A program made the translations under genes and the position numbers. The notes under the pieces were generated by a model that saw only the letters and a program-made list of their open reading frames with translations, ran no database searches and had not been told where the DNA came from. Below are positions 1 through 8,593 of a stretch of 64,000 bases of DNA, piece after piece (the stretch's first letter is position 1; the number at the start of each line of letters is the position of its first letter). Location of the stretch: contig CAZJYX010000020.1 in the NCBI GenBank assembly GCA_964550375.1, positions 1 through 64,000 on the forward strand, in the 5' to 3' direction. The DNA is from JAAYXS01 sp964550375 (GTDB taxonomy: Bacteria; Planctomycetota; Phycisphaerae; UBA1845; Fen-1342).

Positions 1-1185
1 CCGGCCGCGCGCTTCCCTGAGCCGCTGGTGCTGGTAGACTGGACGGCGGCCGGCGACGTGGCGGCCGGATCGGAGGAGGTCTTGCACTACATCCGTGACG
101 CCCTCGGCAGCGTGGTCGGCCTGCTGGACGCCGGCGAGCCCGACGCGACGCCGGAACCGGTTCCGGCCCGGCTGGTCGAGCGTTACGACTACGATCCGTA
201 CGGCAAGACGTACATCGCGCACTGGGACGCGACGGCCGGCGGCGGCAGCGGCGCCTGGGTCCGGCACGAGCCGGACGAGCCGTCGGCGTTCGGCAATCCG
301 TTCATGTGGACCGGCCAGCGGCACGACGTCGCCATCGGCCTGTACCACTTCCCCTTCCGCACGTACAGCCCCCGCCTCGGCCGCTGGCTGCAACGCGACC
401 CGCTGGGCTACGTGGATGGGGTGAACTTGGTCGAGTATGTACGATCGATGGTCAACCGATTCGTCGATCCGCTGGGACTGACGGACGAGCCGCCGACAGA
501 AGGCCAAGGCCACGGAGGCGCCATAAGCGTCGCCACTGGTATCCTCAAGGGCCTTGGCCGGGCGGCTTCCGGAGCCATACGCTCGGCGTACGTGACCGTG
601 GCGCATCCCGTACAAACCGTCCAGGGCGTGGGCTCCTACGTGAGCCAAACCCACGCCGAGATGAGCGAGGGTAACGGCGTAATCGAGGGTGTTGCTCTCA
701 CGACGGCCAAGATAGTGGGCGATGTCACTGGTGCCAACAACATTTATGACGCCGTGACGGGTGAGGACGCTGTGGGCAACAAGTTGTCCGCCGAGGAACG
801 CGCGGCCCGAGCGACCGAAGGGGTGATCGACGCGGCCACGACTGTGGCCGGCGCCGCGATCTCCGGTGAGAAAATCACCCGCAAAGGCGTGAAAGTGGCT
901 ACGGAGCAGGCCACGAAGAGAACCGCAAAGGAAGCCGCGGAGAAAGCTGCAGCCGCAGCTGCTAGAGAGCTAAAGCGTGATACTCCCAAAATGCCGGGGC
1001 AACAGTTTGAAGAGATTGTAAAAGCGCAGCAGGACTTACGTCGTGGTAAGGGCACGGGAGCGATTGATAGCACTGCGAAATCCAAGCAAAGAGATAGACG
1101 GGAGCTTCAAGAAGCTGGACAAGATGCATTGGATGACATTAACAAAAAGCGTGGAGGCGATGCCTGTTCTAGCGACGGGCAATGA
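1..1185 (+). CDS. RHS repeat-associated core protein, C-terminal part (5' end outside window)
   Basis: The frame is open from base 1, so the gene begins upstream of the window. The visible part carries the conserved RHS core: a YDPYG motif near base 190, then the stretch with YSPRLGRWLQRDPLGY (about bases 364-414) and the FVDPLGL end of the core near base 460-480. RHS proteins form a shell that encloses a variable C-terminal tip, often a toxin. Here the tip is about 235 residues: a Gly/Ala-rich helical linker followed by a charged, Lys/Arg-rich end that I cannot assign to a toxin family. The DNA of the last 200 bases is less GC-rich than the core, as is common for exchanged tips. An AT-richer TPR gene follows 88 bases downstream, where an immunity gene would be expected. 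Confidence 0.85.
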   Translation, partial: PAARFPEPLVLVDWTAAGDVAAGSEEVLHYIRDALGSVVGLLDAGEPDATPEPVPARLVERYDYDPYGKTYIAHWDATAGGGSGAWVRHEPDEPSAFGNPFMWTGQRHDVAIGLYHFPFRTYSPRLGRWLQRDPLGYVDGVNLVEYVRSMVNRFVDPLGLTDEPPTEGQGHGGAISVATGILKGLGRAASGAIRSAYVTVAHPVQTVQGVGSYVSQTHAEMSEGNGVIEGVALTTAKIVGDVTGANNIYDAVTGEDAVGNKLSAEERAARATEGVIDAATTVAGAAISGEKITRKGVKVATEQATKRTAKEAAEKAAAAAARELKRDTPKMPGQQFEEIVKAQQDLRRGKGTGAIDSTAKSKQRDRRELQEAGQDALDDINKKRGGDACSSDGQ

Positions 1186-1273
1186 CCGGTTGGCCATCGT
1201 CACTTGCCACAGATCACAGTTGTTACTAAAATAGTGATTTTGATGATAGCTACCAGTGTTGGGAGTACTCGCA

Positions 1274-2266
1274 ATGGGTCGGGACGATGATGACCAAACT
1301 GCGCGGCGACGTCAGGTGTTGCAGCAGGTAGACGATGCGCAGCAACGAGAAGACCATGTGCAGGCCATAAAGTGCCTGCGAGCGGCGCTAGCTGAGGATG
1401 ATTCATTCGCCTACTTCTGGGTCCGCCTGGGCTACGCGTTGCTCGACGCCAACAGTTTTGATGACGCTCTCAAAGCTTGCCAGAAAGCGATCTTAATTGA
1501 CTCTGATTCTGCACCTGCATACACAGGCATGGGGCGAGCACTTGAAGGTCTTGGTCGTTTCGATGATGCCGAGGACGCATTCAAGCGTAGTGTTGAACTC
1601 GCACCGACGGCTTCGCGATATGTCTTTCTGGGGGATGCTCAGCGATCACAAAACAAACTCGAAGATGCTATGCAGTCATTTAGGACAGCTCTGAAAGTTG
1701 ACCCATGCCATGGCGAAGCGATGTACAATATCGCACTTCTGTGCCGTGACACGCACCCTGATGAAGCTTACGAAATCCTCACTAAGGTCGTAGAGCTCGA
1801 TCCTCAATGCGCCGCTGCGTACAGTGAGATGGGGTTCATACTTGCAAAGCGTGGTGATTCAAAAAGCGCTGAGGTGATGATACAAGAAGCCTTGCGGATT
1901 GACGATTCCAGTGAATGGACCCATTTCTACTATGGAGGTGTTCTTCTGGATCTAAGTCGTACTAAGGAAGCTGAGGAACACTATCGTAAGGGTGTTGAGC
2001 TCGCCCACTCAGCTGCCTATGCTCAAGAGCTTCTAGGTGGTTTCTATCGCACACAAGGTAGACTGACTGAGGCAATCGGGTGTTTGCGCAAGGCGTTGGA
2101 TCTTGAGTCAGAGAATGCGACAGTTGCTTTCAAGCTCGGACGCTGTCTTCTGGAACTGGGCGAACAAGAAGAGGGTCGGCAATGGCTGCAACGGTCACTT
2201 GCCATGAAACCTGATGGAGAGTATTCGGCGGAGATCATGAAGATTCTATCAGAGAACACTGTTTAA
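1274..2266 (+). CDS. TPR-repeat protein next to RHS tip
   Basis: The 330-residue protein consists almost entirely of tetratricopeptide repeats; about eight 34-residue units can be read, with the typical A-Y-xx-G-x-A-L and A-xxx-P pattern. It has no signal peptide or membrane segment, so it should be cytoplasmic and act in protein-protein binding. I chose the ATG at 1274 because GGGAG lies at 1261-1265; the upstream GTG at 1256 has no such site. Its codon use is clearly less GC-biased than that of genes further right (many third-position A/T), which suggests it came in with the RHS tip. Its place directly after the tip raises the possibility of an immunity or chaperone role, but this is only inferred from position. 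Confidence 0.8.
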   Translation: MGRDDDDQTARRRQVLQQVDDAQQREDHVQAIKCLRAALAEDDSFAYFWVRLGYALLDANSFDDALKACQKAILIDSDSAPAYTGMGRALEGLGRFDDAEDAFKRSVELAPTASRYVFLGDAQRSQNKLEDAMQSFRTALKVDPCHGEAMYNIALLCRDTHPDEAYEILTKVVELDPQCAAAYSEMGFILAKRGDSKSAEVMIQEALRIDDSSEWTHFYYGGVLLDLSRTKEAEEHYRKGVELAHSAAYAQELLGGFYRTQGRLTEAIGCLRKALDLESENATVAFKLGRCLLELGEQEEGRQWLQRSLAMKPDGEYSAEIMKILSENTV

Positions 2267-2992
2267 TGCTAGAACTCGTTTCTCAGCTCCGAAACACGCG
2301 CGCGGGGCCCGCCAGAGCAGGTCCACAATATCGAACGGCCTCCAGATCGCCCTGCAGATGGGTGACGCCGGCCCTGGTGGACGTGAATCACATCCTCGTG
2401 GCTCGCTGGGACCGGTGCCCGGCGAGCCGCGTGGCGTTGTGTGTGAGCATGGTAGCAGGTTCGGTCGTGCTGCGAGAGAGAGTGGCGCGCAATGGCCCTC
2501 GCGCAGGCAGCGGGGCATGCTCAGATTGTGGAGCCAGCACGGCCGGTCAGCGTCAAGCTGTCATGCCGCCGCGCGATAGTAGTGCCGCAAGAGTCCGCCG
2601 AGACGCTGGTGATGGTAGACTGGACGGCGGCCGGCGATGTGCCGGCCGGATCGGAGGAGGTCTTGCACTACGTCCGTGACGCCCTCGGCAGCGTGGTCGG
2701 CCGGCTTGGTACGGTGGTGACCCTGACGCTGGCTTGCTGCAGGAGTTCTGAGGACGTTCTGAGAACGGCCCGAGTGCAGGCTGCTGAAGAGCAGCGGCAT
2801 ACGACCACTATTATGCGCTGGCGACGTCGCGAGGTTCGACAGTGCTACCTGCCCTTACACTTTTTTTCCCCGCCGCCAGGAGGCGCGTGCGAAGTGGCGC
2901 CGCGCGGTACAATCCAAGTGCAGTCCGGCGGCGGAGTCGGGCGGGGTCATCTCGAGGATGTCGGGTAATGCGCCGGCGGGAAGGACTCGCAC
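2267..2992 (+). other. Intergenic stretch holding RHS debris, no intact gene
   Basis: I see no convincing coding region in these 726 bases. Short open frames exist but read as low-complexity Arg/Ala/Gly strings. The only recognisable content is the 98-bp RHS echo at 2605-2702. The stretch looks like decayed accessory DNA between the TPR gene and the secreted protein gene at 2993. Confidence 0.6.
2605..2702 (+). pseudogene. RHS gene fragment, 98-bp echo of bases 24-121
   Basis: Bases 2605-2702 match bases 24-121 with four mismatches (C31/A2612, C57/T2638, G61/C2642, A91/G2672). In both places the frame reads VDWTAAGDV, then GSEEVLHY and RDALGSVVG, the part just before the RHS core. After 2702 the similarity ends at once and no core follows, so this is a broken piece and not a second gene. 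A residual frame runs on to 2968 but encodes unrelated low-complexity sequence. Such displaced pieces are expected from recombination that swaps RHS tips. Confidence 0.85.
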
Positions 2993-4063
2993 ATGCGAAC
3001 TGCACGGATCACGCTTATTGGCCTACTCATTATGAGTGGCGCGGCTCTCGGCCAAACTCCTCTGCCAACCATCGACGGCCCCGAGTCGCCCGACCTCGCC
3101 GACGCTGTGCGCGGCTACATCGTGGTGGACCGTCCGGTCGGCGGGATCGTTGCCTACGAGCTTCCTGAGTGCCGCGCGCACGTGGTGCGACCGAGCGGCG
3201 CCGGGCACGCACCGGTCCGCAGCGTAAGCGGCCCGGACCGGCGCGGTCGAATCGCGTTCATCGAGAACAGCTTGCTTGAGAAGTCGCACGCCCTGGTAAC
3301 TATCAAGCTCGACGGCTCGGAGACGGTCGAAGTTCTGAGACGCCCGGGCTGCGCACTGTGGGATGAGGTCATTGGCGAGCACCTCGCCCTCGCACCCGTC
3401 AAGGGACGCTGCGCCTTTGTCAGCGGGTTGAGCAGGCGGCAGATGCATGATCCCAAGGCCTTACTGCTGATTGGGTCGCTTGAGATCTGGGATGTGGATC
3501 GACAAGAGCACGTGCGCACCGTCAGCGACGTGCTGGACCAGGGCGTGTCATGGTTCCCGGATGGTGACCGTCTGACCTTCGTCAAGTTGATGCGTCGCGA
3601 CGAACTGAAGGAAATGTGGAACTCCCACGACTGTGCCGCGGGGTTCGGAGCGTGGCGCGAAGTGCCCGTCGTCTGCACCCACGATGTTGAGAAGGATGTG
3701 ACCACGGTGCTCCACGTCGGCCGGCACCCGCTGATCACACAGGATGGCCAGAGCGTTTTGGTCCAAGGCTGGGACCTTAGCTATCTGCGCATCGCGGCTG
3801 ACGGCGAGGAGTCCGAGCCGGTGCGGTGGCCCGGAAACTGGTACGGTCCCCTCGCGGTCCTTGATCGCGGCCACGTGCTCTACCTGGGTTTGCCGACCAC
3901 GGGAACGCCGCCAACTTTCACGGAACACAACAGCCCGTTGGTCGGCCCCAAGCCGCAAGGCACAATCAAGCTGGGCGAACTGAATGGCCGGCGGTTCTTC
4001 ACGCTGCTCCCAGAGATCGACCCAAGGCGCAAGATCAGCTACGGCTGCATCCCCAGCAACTAG
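2993..4063 (+). CDS. Secreted protein of unknown function, probable beta-propeller
   Basis: The 356-residue product starts with a signal peptide (MRTAR, then a hydrophobic stretch ending near ALG-Q at residue 20). The rest shows repeated short beta-strand blocks of the type 'GRIAFIEN', 'GRCAFVSG' and 'GDRLTFVKL', which resembles TolB/WD40-like propeller blades, but no family signature is clear. The start is supported by AAGGA about 10 bases upstream. It stands alone, with loose spacing on both sides. I do not recognise a function; export to the periplasm or cell surface is the only firm statement. Confidence 0.7.
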   Translation: MRTARITLIGLLIMSGAALGQTPLPTIDGPESPDLADAVRGYIVVDRPVGGIVAYELPECRAHVVRPSGAGHAPVRSVSGPDRRGRIAFIENSLLEKSHALVTIKLDGSETVEVLRRPGCALWDEVIGEHLALAPVKGRCAFVSGLSRRQMHDPKALLLIGSLEIWDVDRQEHVRTVSDVLDQGVSWFPDGDRLTFVKLMRRDELKEMWNSHDCAAGFGAWREVPVVCTHDVEKDVTTVLHVGRHPLITQDGQSVLVQGWDLSYLRIAADGEESEPVRWPGNWYGPLAVLDRGHVLYLGLPTTGTPPTFTEHNSPLVGPKPQGTIKLGELNGRRFFTLLPEIDPRRKISYGCIPSN

Positions 4064-4295
4064 GCCGCGCGCGACCGCGGCTCGTACAGACCAAGACCGC
4101 CAACGTGCCGCTGGCCGCCCCACCCGGCGGCTGGCAACCCTGACAGCGGTTCGGAATGACACCGGCACCCGAATTACCGGCTGGCCGCCGGCCGCCGCTG
4201 ACACACCTGTCCGTGCAACCGGATCGCAAACGCATTAGAATGCCTGCACCAGTCCGCGTTCAGCAATTGGCCTGTTGTTGTTGGTGAGCCACACA

Positions 4296-4586
4296 ATGAC
4301 AAAAAAGCAGCCCCCGCGTTGGCCCATTTGGAAGATCGGCGTCGCGGCCGGCGGCTGCGCCGTCAGCGCTGCTGCCCTCTACTGGGTGTCACTCCTGAGT
4401 CAGCCCGGCGATTCCACAACCGGCGTTCCGGGCGGCCGCGGCGCCGCCACAACTCTCTCCGGCTTCATCCTGATGATGGCCATCGTCGCCACCATCCTCA
4501 CCGCACTCACTCTGGGCTGGCTGGCCATGCGCGTCTGGGAGCTACGCAAGCCCGCGTGGGAACGCCGCGGTAAGCGCCGTCGCTGA
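4296..4586 (+). CDS. Small two-helix membrane protein, unknown function
   Basis: This 96-residue protein has two hydrophobic helices (about residues 14-34 and 54-77) joined by a Gly/Thr-rich loop, and ends in a strongly basic tail (KPAWERRGKRRR) that should stay in the cytoplasm. The ATG at 4296 is preceded by GGTGAG at 4283-4288; an earlier TTG in frame (4275) has no better site. It resembles no family I know. The tail suggests a small inner-membrane anchor or interaction partner. Confidence 0.6.
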   Translation: MTKKQPPRWPIWKIGVAAGGCAVSAAALYWVSLLSQPGDSTTGVPGGRGAATTLSGFILMMAIVATILTALTLGWLAMRVWELRKPAWERRGKRRR

Positions 4587-4687
4587 TACCCGCTCAACAG
4601 ACGTAAGACCGACTCCGCCGGAAACCCGAACTACACGGCTGCACGGGGCAGCGCAGCGGCAGAAAGCCGACAACGCAGCAGTTGCCG

Positions 4688-4715
4688 TTGACTGGTGAAC
4701 ATATCTTGCTATCAT
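4688..4715 (+). promoter_or_regulatory. Promoter of the ArsR-CoADR operon
   Basis: TTGACT (4688-4693) and TATCAT (4710-4715) are 16 bases apart, a good fit to a vegetative promoter. The -10 box runs into the 16-bp palindrome at 4712-4727, so a bound repressor would block it. The expected start of transcription, about 4721-4723, falls at or just before the ATG at 4724, so the mRNA may be nearly leaderless. No Shine-Dalgarno sequence is seen there. Confidence 0.65.
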
Positions 4716-4727
4716 GATATATCATGA
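4712..4727. promoter_or_regulatory. 16-bp perfect palindrome, likely ArsR-type operator
   Basis: TCATGATATATCATGA is a perfect inverted repeat. It overlaps both the -10 box and the start codon of the regulator gene. Operators of ArsR/SmtB repressors are AT-rich dyads of this size placed over the promoter of their own gene, so autoregulation is the simplest reading. Confidence 0.75.
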
Positions 4728-5023
4728 ACAAGCACGATGATCGACCGCTGCCGATCGAACGACTCGAACGTATCACCCGTGTGCTACGAGTGTTAACGCA
4801 CGCGGACCGCCTCCGCATCTGCGACCTGCTGCTGCGCGGCCAGCGCCCGGTCGGGGAGATTGCCGACGAGCTGAACCTCAGGCAGAACGTCGTCAGCCAG
4901 CACCTGAACGTGCTGCGGGCACACGAGATCGTCGTGCCGCACCGGGAGGGTCGGCAGGTCTACTATCGAGTCATACACCCCGGCGCGCAGTGGCTGCTGG
5001 ACTGCATAGCCAGACACGGCTGA
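4724..5023 (+). CDS. ArsR-family repressor, possible persulfide/sulfide sensor
   Basis: The 99-residue protein is a typical ArsR winged helix: helix region HADRLRICDLLL (residues 27-37), recognition helix around NVVSQHLNVLRAHEIV (55-70), and beta wing HREGRQVYYRV (73-83). It lacks the metal-binding ELCVCDL motif of ArsR or CadC. Instead it has only two cysteines, Cys33 in the second helix and Cys94 in the last helix. That is the layout of BigR/SqrR-type sensors, which form a disulfide or polysulfide bridge. Fifty-four bases downstream lies CoA-disulfide reductase-rhodanese, a sulfur-handling enzyme, which fits. The start codon sits inside the operator; no ribosome site is visible. Confidence 0.85.
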   Translation: MNKHDDRPLPIERLERITRVLRVLTHADRLRICDLLLRGQRPVGEIADELNLRQNVVSQHLNVLRAHEIVVPHREGRQVYYRVIHPGAQWLLDCIARHG

Positions 5024-5077
5024 GACTGACTGCGGCCGAGAGTCCTATAACACAGCTAATCCAGGTGGACGAGCAGT

Positions 5078-6835
5078 ATGAGTAAGAGACTGATCATTGT
5101 GGGCGGCGTCGCCGGCGGCGCCACCGCCGCCGCCCGGGCCCGACGCCTCGACGAACAGGCCGAGATCATCGTCATTGAGCGCGGCAAGGACGTTTCGTTC
5201 GCCAATTGCGGCCTGCCGTACCACATCGGCGCCGAGATCCCACAGCGATCCAGCCTGCGCGTGCAAACGCGCGCCGGCCTGATGCAAAGGTTCGGCCTGG
5301 ACATCCGCACCCGCCACGAGGTGACCGCCATCGACCCGGCCGCGCGGGTCGTCCACGTACGCGATCTCGTCGGCGAGCGCGACTACACGGAACACTACGA
5401 CAACCTACTGCTATCACCCGGCGCCGCTCCAATCCGCCCGCCCCTGCCCGGCGTTGACCACGCCGCAATCTTCACGCTGCGCGACCTGACCGACATGGAC
5501 CGCATCAAAGGGGTCGTAGATTCGGGCGCCAAGTCCGCTGTCGTGGTCGGCGGCGGCTTCATCGGCCTCGAAATGGCGGAGAATCTCGTTCGCCGCGGAC
5601 TCGCCGTCGCACTTGTCGAGCTGTTGCCGCAGGTAATGCCGCCGCTTGACCCCGAAATAGCCGCCAGCATTCACCGCGAGCTGCGCGCCAATGGCGTCGC
5701 GCTGCATCTGGCCGACGCCGTGACAGCCTTCGAGGATGCGACCGGCCGGGTCCGCGTGCAACTGCGCAGCGGTACGACACTCGAGGCCGACCTGGTCGTA
5801 CTGGCGGTAGGCGTGCGTCCGGAGGCCGGCTTGGCGCGCGATGCTGGTCTGGCGCTGACCGAGCGCGGCGCGATCGTCGTTGACGAGCACATGCGCACCA
5901 GTGATCCGCACATCTACGCGGTTGGTGACGCCGTCGAAGTCACCGACCCCGTTCTGGGCGGCACGACGCTGATTCCGCTGGCCGGCCCCGCCAACCGCCA
6001 GGCCCGCGTGGCCGTGGACAATGTTTTCGGCCGCCCGGAACGCTACCGCGGCACGCAAGGCACCAGCGTCCTGCGCGTCTTCGGATTGACCGTCGCGGCC
6101 ACGGGCGCTGCCGAGAAGGTTCTGCGGCAGCGCGGCGTGCCCCACCGCAAGGTATACATCAGCGGCGGACACCATGTCTCGTACTTCCCCGGCGCGCAGC
6201 GCCTGAACATCAAGCTGCTGTTCTCCCCGGACAACGGGCGAATCCTCGGTGCCCAGGTCTTCGGCGGCGCCGGCGTCGACAAACGCATCGACGTCTTGGC
6301 CGTGGCCGTGCAGGCCCGCCTGACCGTGGCCGACCTGGCCCAGACCGAGCTGGCCTACTCACCGCAGTACGGAGCCGCGAAGGACCCCGCTAACATAGCC
6401 GGCTTCGTCGCCGGCAATCTGCTGCGTGGCGACGAGCTATTCCTGTACGCCGAAGACCTGGACGCCGCACAATGCCAAGCCTGGACGATCTTGGACGTGC
6501 GCGAGCCGGCCGAGTACGAAGTCGGGCACCTCCCGGGCGCCCGGCTGCTGCCGCTCGGCGAGCTGCGCGAGCACTGGCAGCAACTCCCCACGGACAAGCC
6601 GCTGCTCGTCTGTTGTGACAGCGGACAGCGCTCGTATTACGCCAGCCGGTTCCTGCGGCAGAAGGGCTTTGATGTGCGCAATCTGGCCGGCGGAATGTTC
6701 TTCTACAGGCTGGTTCACGACCCGGCCGGACATGACGCTACGACGACGCGCGCTGCCGCGTCGCCGCCAGCCGGGCGCTCAGATCGCGTCGCAGCTTTGC
6801 CCTGCACTCCCGGTGGCCCCGACTCTTGCGGTTAG
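5078..6835 (+). CDS. CoA-disulfide reductase fused to rhodanese domain
   Basis: The 585-residue protein starts with an FAD-binding motif (IIVGGVAGGATAAA, residues 6-19) and has the single redox cysteine of this family in SFANCGLPYHIG (Cys44). A second nucleotide-binding motif, VVVGGGFIGLEMA, lies near residue 152, and the C-terminal dimerisation domain follows. From about residue 470 there is a rhodanese domain with DVREPAEYEVGHLPGA and the active loop CDSGQRS (Cys513). CoADR-rhodanese fusions reduce CoA disulfide or CoA persulfide and handle sulfane sulfur in the cytoplasm. A tail of about 40 Ala/Pro-rich residues after the rhodanese domain is unusual. AGGTGG at 5062-5067 supports the start. 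It is probably co-transcribed with the ArsR gene upstream. Confidence 0.92.
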   Translation: MSKRLIIVGGVAGGATAAARARRLDEQAEIIVIERGKDVSFANCGLPYHIGAEIPQRSSLRVQTRAGLMQRFGLDIRTRHEVTAIDPAARVVHVRDLVGERDYTEHYDNLLLSPGAAPIRPPLPGVDHAAIFTLRDLTDMDRIKGVVDSGAKSAVVVGGGFIGLEMAENLVRRGLAVALVELLPQVMPPLDPEIAASIHRELRANGVALHLADAVTAFEDATGRVRVQLRSGTTLEADLVVLAVGVRPEAGLARDAGLALTERGAIVVDEHMRTSDPHIYAVGDAVEVTDPVLGGTTLIPLAGPANRQARVAVDNVFGRPERYRGTQGTSVLRVFGLTVAATGAAEKVLRQRGVPHRKVYISGGHHVSYFPGAQRLNIKLLFSPDNGRILGAQVFGGAGVDKRIDVLAVAVQARLTVADLAQTELAYSPQYGAAKDPANIAGFVAGNLLRGDELFLYAEDLDAAQCQAWTILDVREPAEYEVGHLPGARLLPLGELREHWQQLPTDKPLLVCCDSGQRSYYASRFLRQKGFDVRNLAGGMFFYRLVHDPAGHDATTTRAAASPPAGRSDRVAALPCTPGGPDSCG

Positions 6836-6871
6836 TGCGACTGCGTACGACCAGGCTGCTCCGGACGCGGG

Positions 6872-8593
6872 CTAGTTGCCCCAGAGTCGGCGTTTCTTCT
6901 TGCCGGCCGGCGGCTGCTTGGCCGGCTCATGCGCTTGCAACAGGCGCGCCCGATCCTCCCACACCTGCGCCATTAACTCTTCGTCGCTGAGCTTGCTCAT
7001 GCGCCGCAGCACCCGGAAGCGCTGCCGCAGCTCGGGAGGCCAGTCCGGCGGCGGACCGCTCGCCGTGGCCGAGAAGAGCGGCTCATCGACCACCGGAGCG
7101 GGCAGCTCGTCGTCTGCCGTCTCGGACTCATCGCGGCCGGCAGCCGCGGCTGCCGGCCGGCTGGTTGCTGCGGCCGGGGTACCCGCCGATCCCACCGCCG
7201 CGAACAACGTACCGGCCTCGCTGAGAGCACGCTTGAATTCCTCGAGCCGCTTGGCCACAGCGGCTTCCTGCTCCGCCCGCGAGGCGATGAGCTGCTCGCG
7301 CGCCAGCAGCTCGCCTTCCCGGCCGTCGAGCAACGCCTGCAATTCGTCCAACTCGCCCTGGGCGGCCACCAGCGCCTCGCGCTCCTGATGCAACGCATGT
7401 TCCTGCTCAACCAGTTGCCCCATCCGGGCCTCGAGGTCCGCGGCGTTGCGGTTCAGCTCCTCTTCGCGGCGACAGCAGGCCTCGGTCGCCTCCGCCAGCC
7501 CCTGCTGCTGCGCGGCCAAGGCTGCCTGCGCCGTGTCAAGCTCGGACTGCCGGCCAACAATGGCCGCCTCACGTTGGGCTGCCGCCTTCAGCTTCTCATC
7601 GGCCGCCCGCTCCGCCGCCTCGGTCCGCGACGCGCGCTCTTGGATGGTCGCCTCAGCCTCTTCCAGCGCCTCCTGGCGGGCCGCCAGCTCCTCCATCTGC
7701 TGCGCCAAGGCCGCTTCGCGCTGTTCGACCGCGCGCGAGCGCTCGTCAATGCGCGCCCGCGCCACCGAAATCTGTGCGTGGACCGCGGCGATCGTCTGTT
7801 CCAGCTCCGCCAGCGAGCCGGCCGGCAGCCCCGCGGCCACGCCCGACGCCAGACTCCCACTGAACTGAGCGGCCTGCACCGCGACCGCCGCGTCGGCAGC
7901 CGGCTCTTCCGGGGCGGCCCAGTGCACGGTCAACGTCTCGCCACCGATCTCAACCTCGTCGCCGTCCGCCAGCCAACTCAACTCGTCGATCCGCTCACCG
8001 TTGACCAGCGTGCCGGACCGGCTGCCAAGATCACAGATTGCCGGCCGACCGTCCAGGGTGAAGATAAGTGCGTGCGCGAGCGAAACATCCGGCGTGTCGA
8101 CGATCACGTCGGCCGTGTTGCGTCGCCCGATAACGGTCGCATGGTCAGTTACCTCGGTCTGCTCGCCGGCATACTCGAGCACCAGCGGTGAAGTAGGCGC
8201 GGCCGTGGGCTGATCGGAGCCGCCGGTGATCTCGACGCCGACCTCCACCGGTCCCACCCGTAGCGAATCGCCCGGCCGCAGGAGGCCGCGTTGGACGAGC
8301 TGATCGTTAACAAACGTGCCGGTTCGGCTGCACAGGTCGCAGACCAGTACGGCGCGTCCGGTATTGACAATTGCGGTGTGAATTTTGGAGACGTCGGGGT
8401 GCGGCAGAGTGAGGTTGCAGTCACGGCGGCCGCCGATCAGGATGACCGGTGCCGGCTCCTGGCACTCCAGCGGGCCTTCCTCGCCGCTGGCCCACAAACG
8501 CACGCGTGGTGCTGCGGACGGGAGCGTGGGTCGGATTTCGCCGTTTTCTCGGGCCTTCGTCATCGTATTCTCAGCAACCGCGGCGGCACACAT
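6872..8593 (-). CDS. Double-FHA domain protein with long coiled coil
   Basis: The 573-residue protein carries two forkhead-associated domains near the N terminus. The first has GGRRDCNL, SKIHT and SRTGTFVN (about residues 50-120); the second has GRRNTADV, SLAHA and SRSGTLVNG (about 150-220). Both keep the residues that bind phosphothreonine peptides. From about residue 255 to 460 the sequence is a Glu/Ala/Gln-rich coiled coil, followed by a Pro/Ala linker and a charged C-terminal helix ending in GKKKRRLWGN. It is cytoplasmic and should act as a phospho-dependent scaffold, perhaps with Ser/Thr kinases such as that at 45002. The start could also be the ATG at 8563 (residue 11), which has a weak GAGAA site. 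It is divergent from the S1 gene. Confidence 0.85.
   Translation of the reverse strand: MCAAAVAENTMTKARENGEIRPTLPSAAPRVRLWASGEEGPLECQEPAPVILIGGRRDCNLTLPHPDVSKIHTAIVNTGRAVLVCDLCSRTGTFVNDQLVQRGLLRPGDSLRVGPVEVGVEITGGSDQPTAAPTSPLVLEYAGEQTEVTDHATVIGRRNTADVIVDTPDVSLAHALIFTLDGRPAICDLGSRSGTLVNGERIDELSWLADGDEVEIGGETLTVHWAAPEEPAADAAVAVQAAQFSGSLASGVAAGLPAGSLAELEQTIAAVHAQISVARARIDERSRAVEQREAALAQQMEELAARQEALEEAEATIQERASRTEAAERAADEKLKAAAQREAAIVGRQSELDTAQAALAAQQQGLAEATEACCRREEELNRNAADLEARMGQLVEQEHALHQEREALVAAQGELDELQALLDGREGELLAREQLIASRAEQEAAVAKRLEEFKRALSEAGTLFAAVGSAGTPAAATSRPAAAAAGRDESETADDELPAPVVDEPLFSATASGPPPDWPPELRQRFRVLRRMSKLSDEELMAQVWEDRARLLQAHEPAKQPPAGKKKRRLWGN

Noticed and set aside
2492..2968. Plus-strand frame of 158 codons that contains the RHS echo
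   Set aside because: Only the RHS-derived part is recognisable; the rest is unrelated filler with no motif, so it is treated as debris.
4064..4081. GCCGCG-6 bases-CGCGGC hairpin after the secreted protein gene
   Set aside because: Only six base pairs, no T-run, and such GC palindromes are frequent by chance in this DNA.
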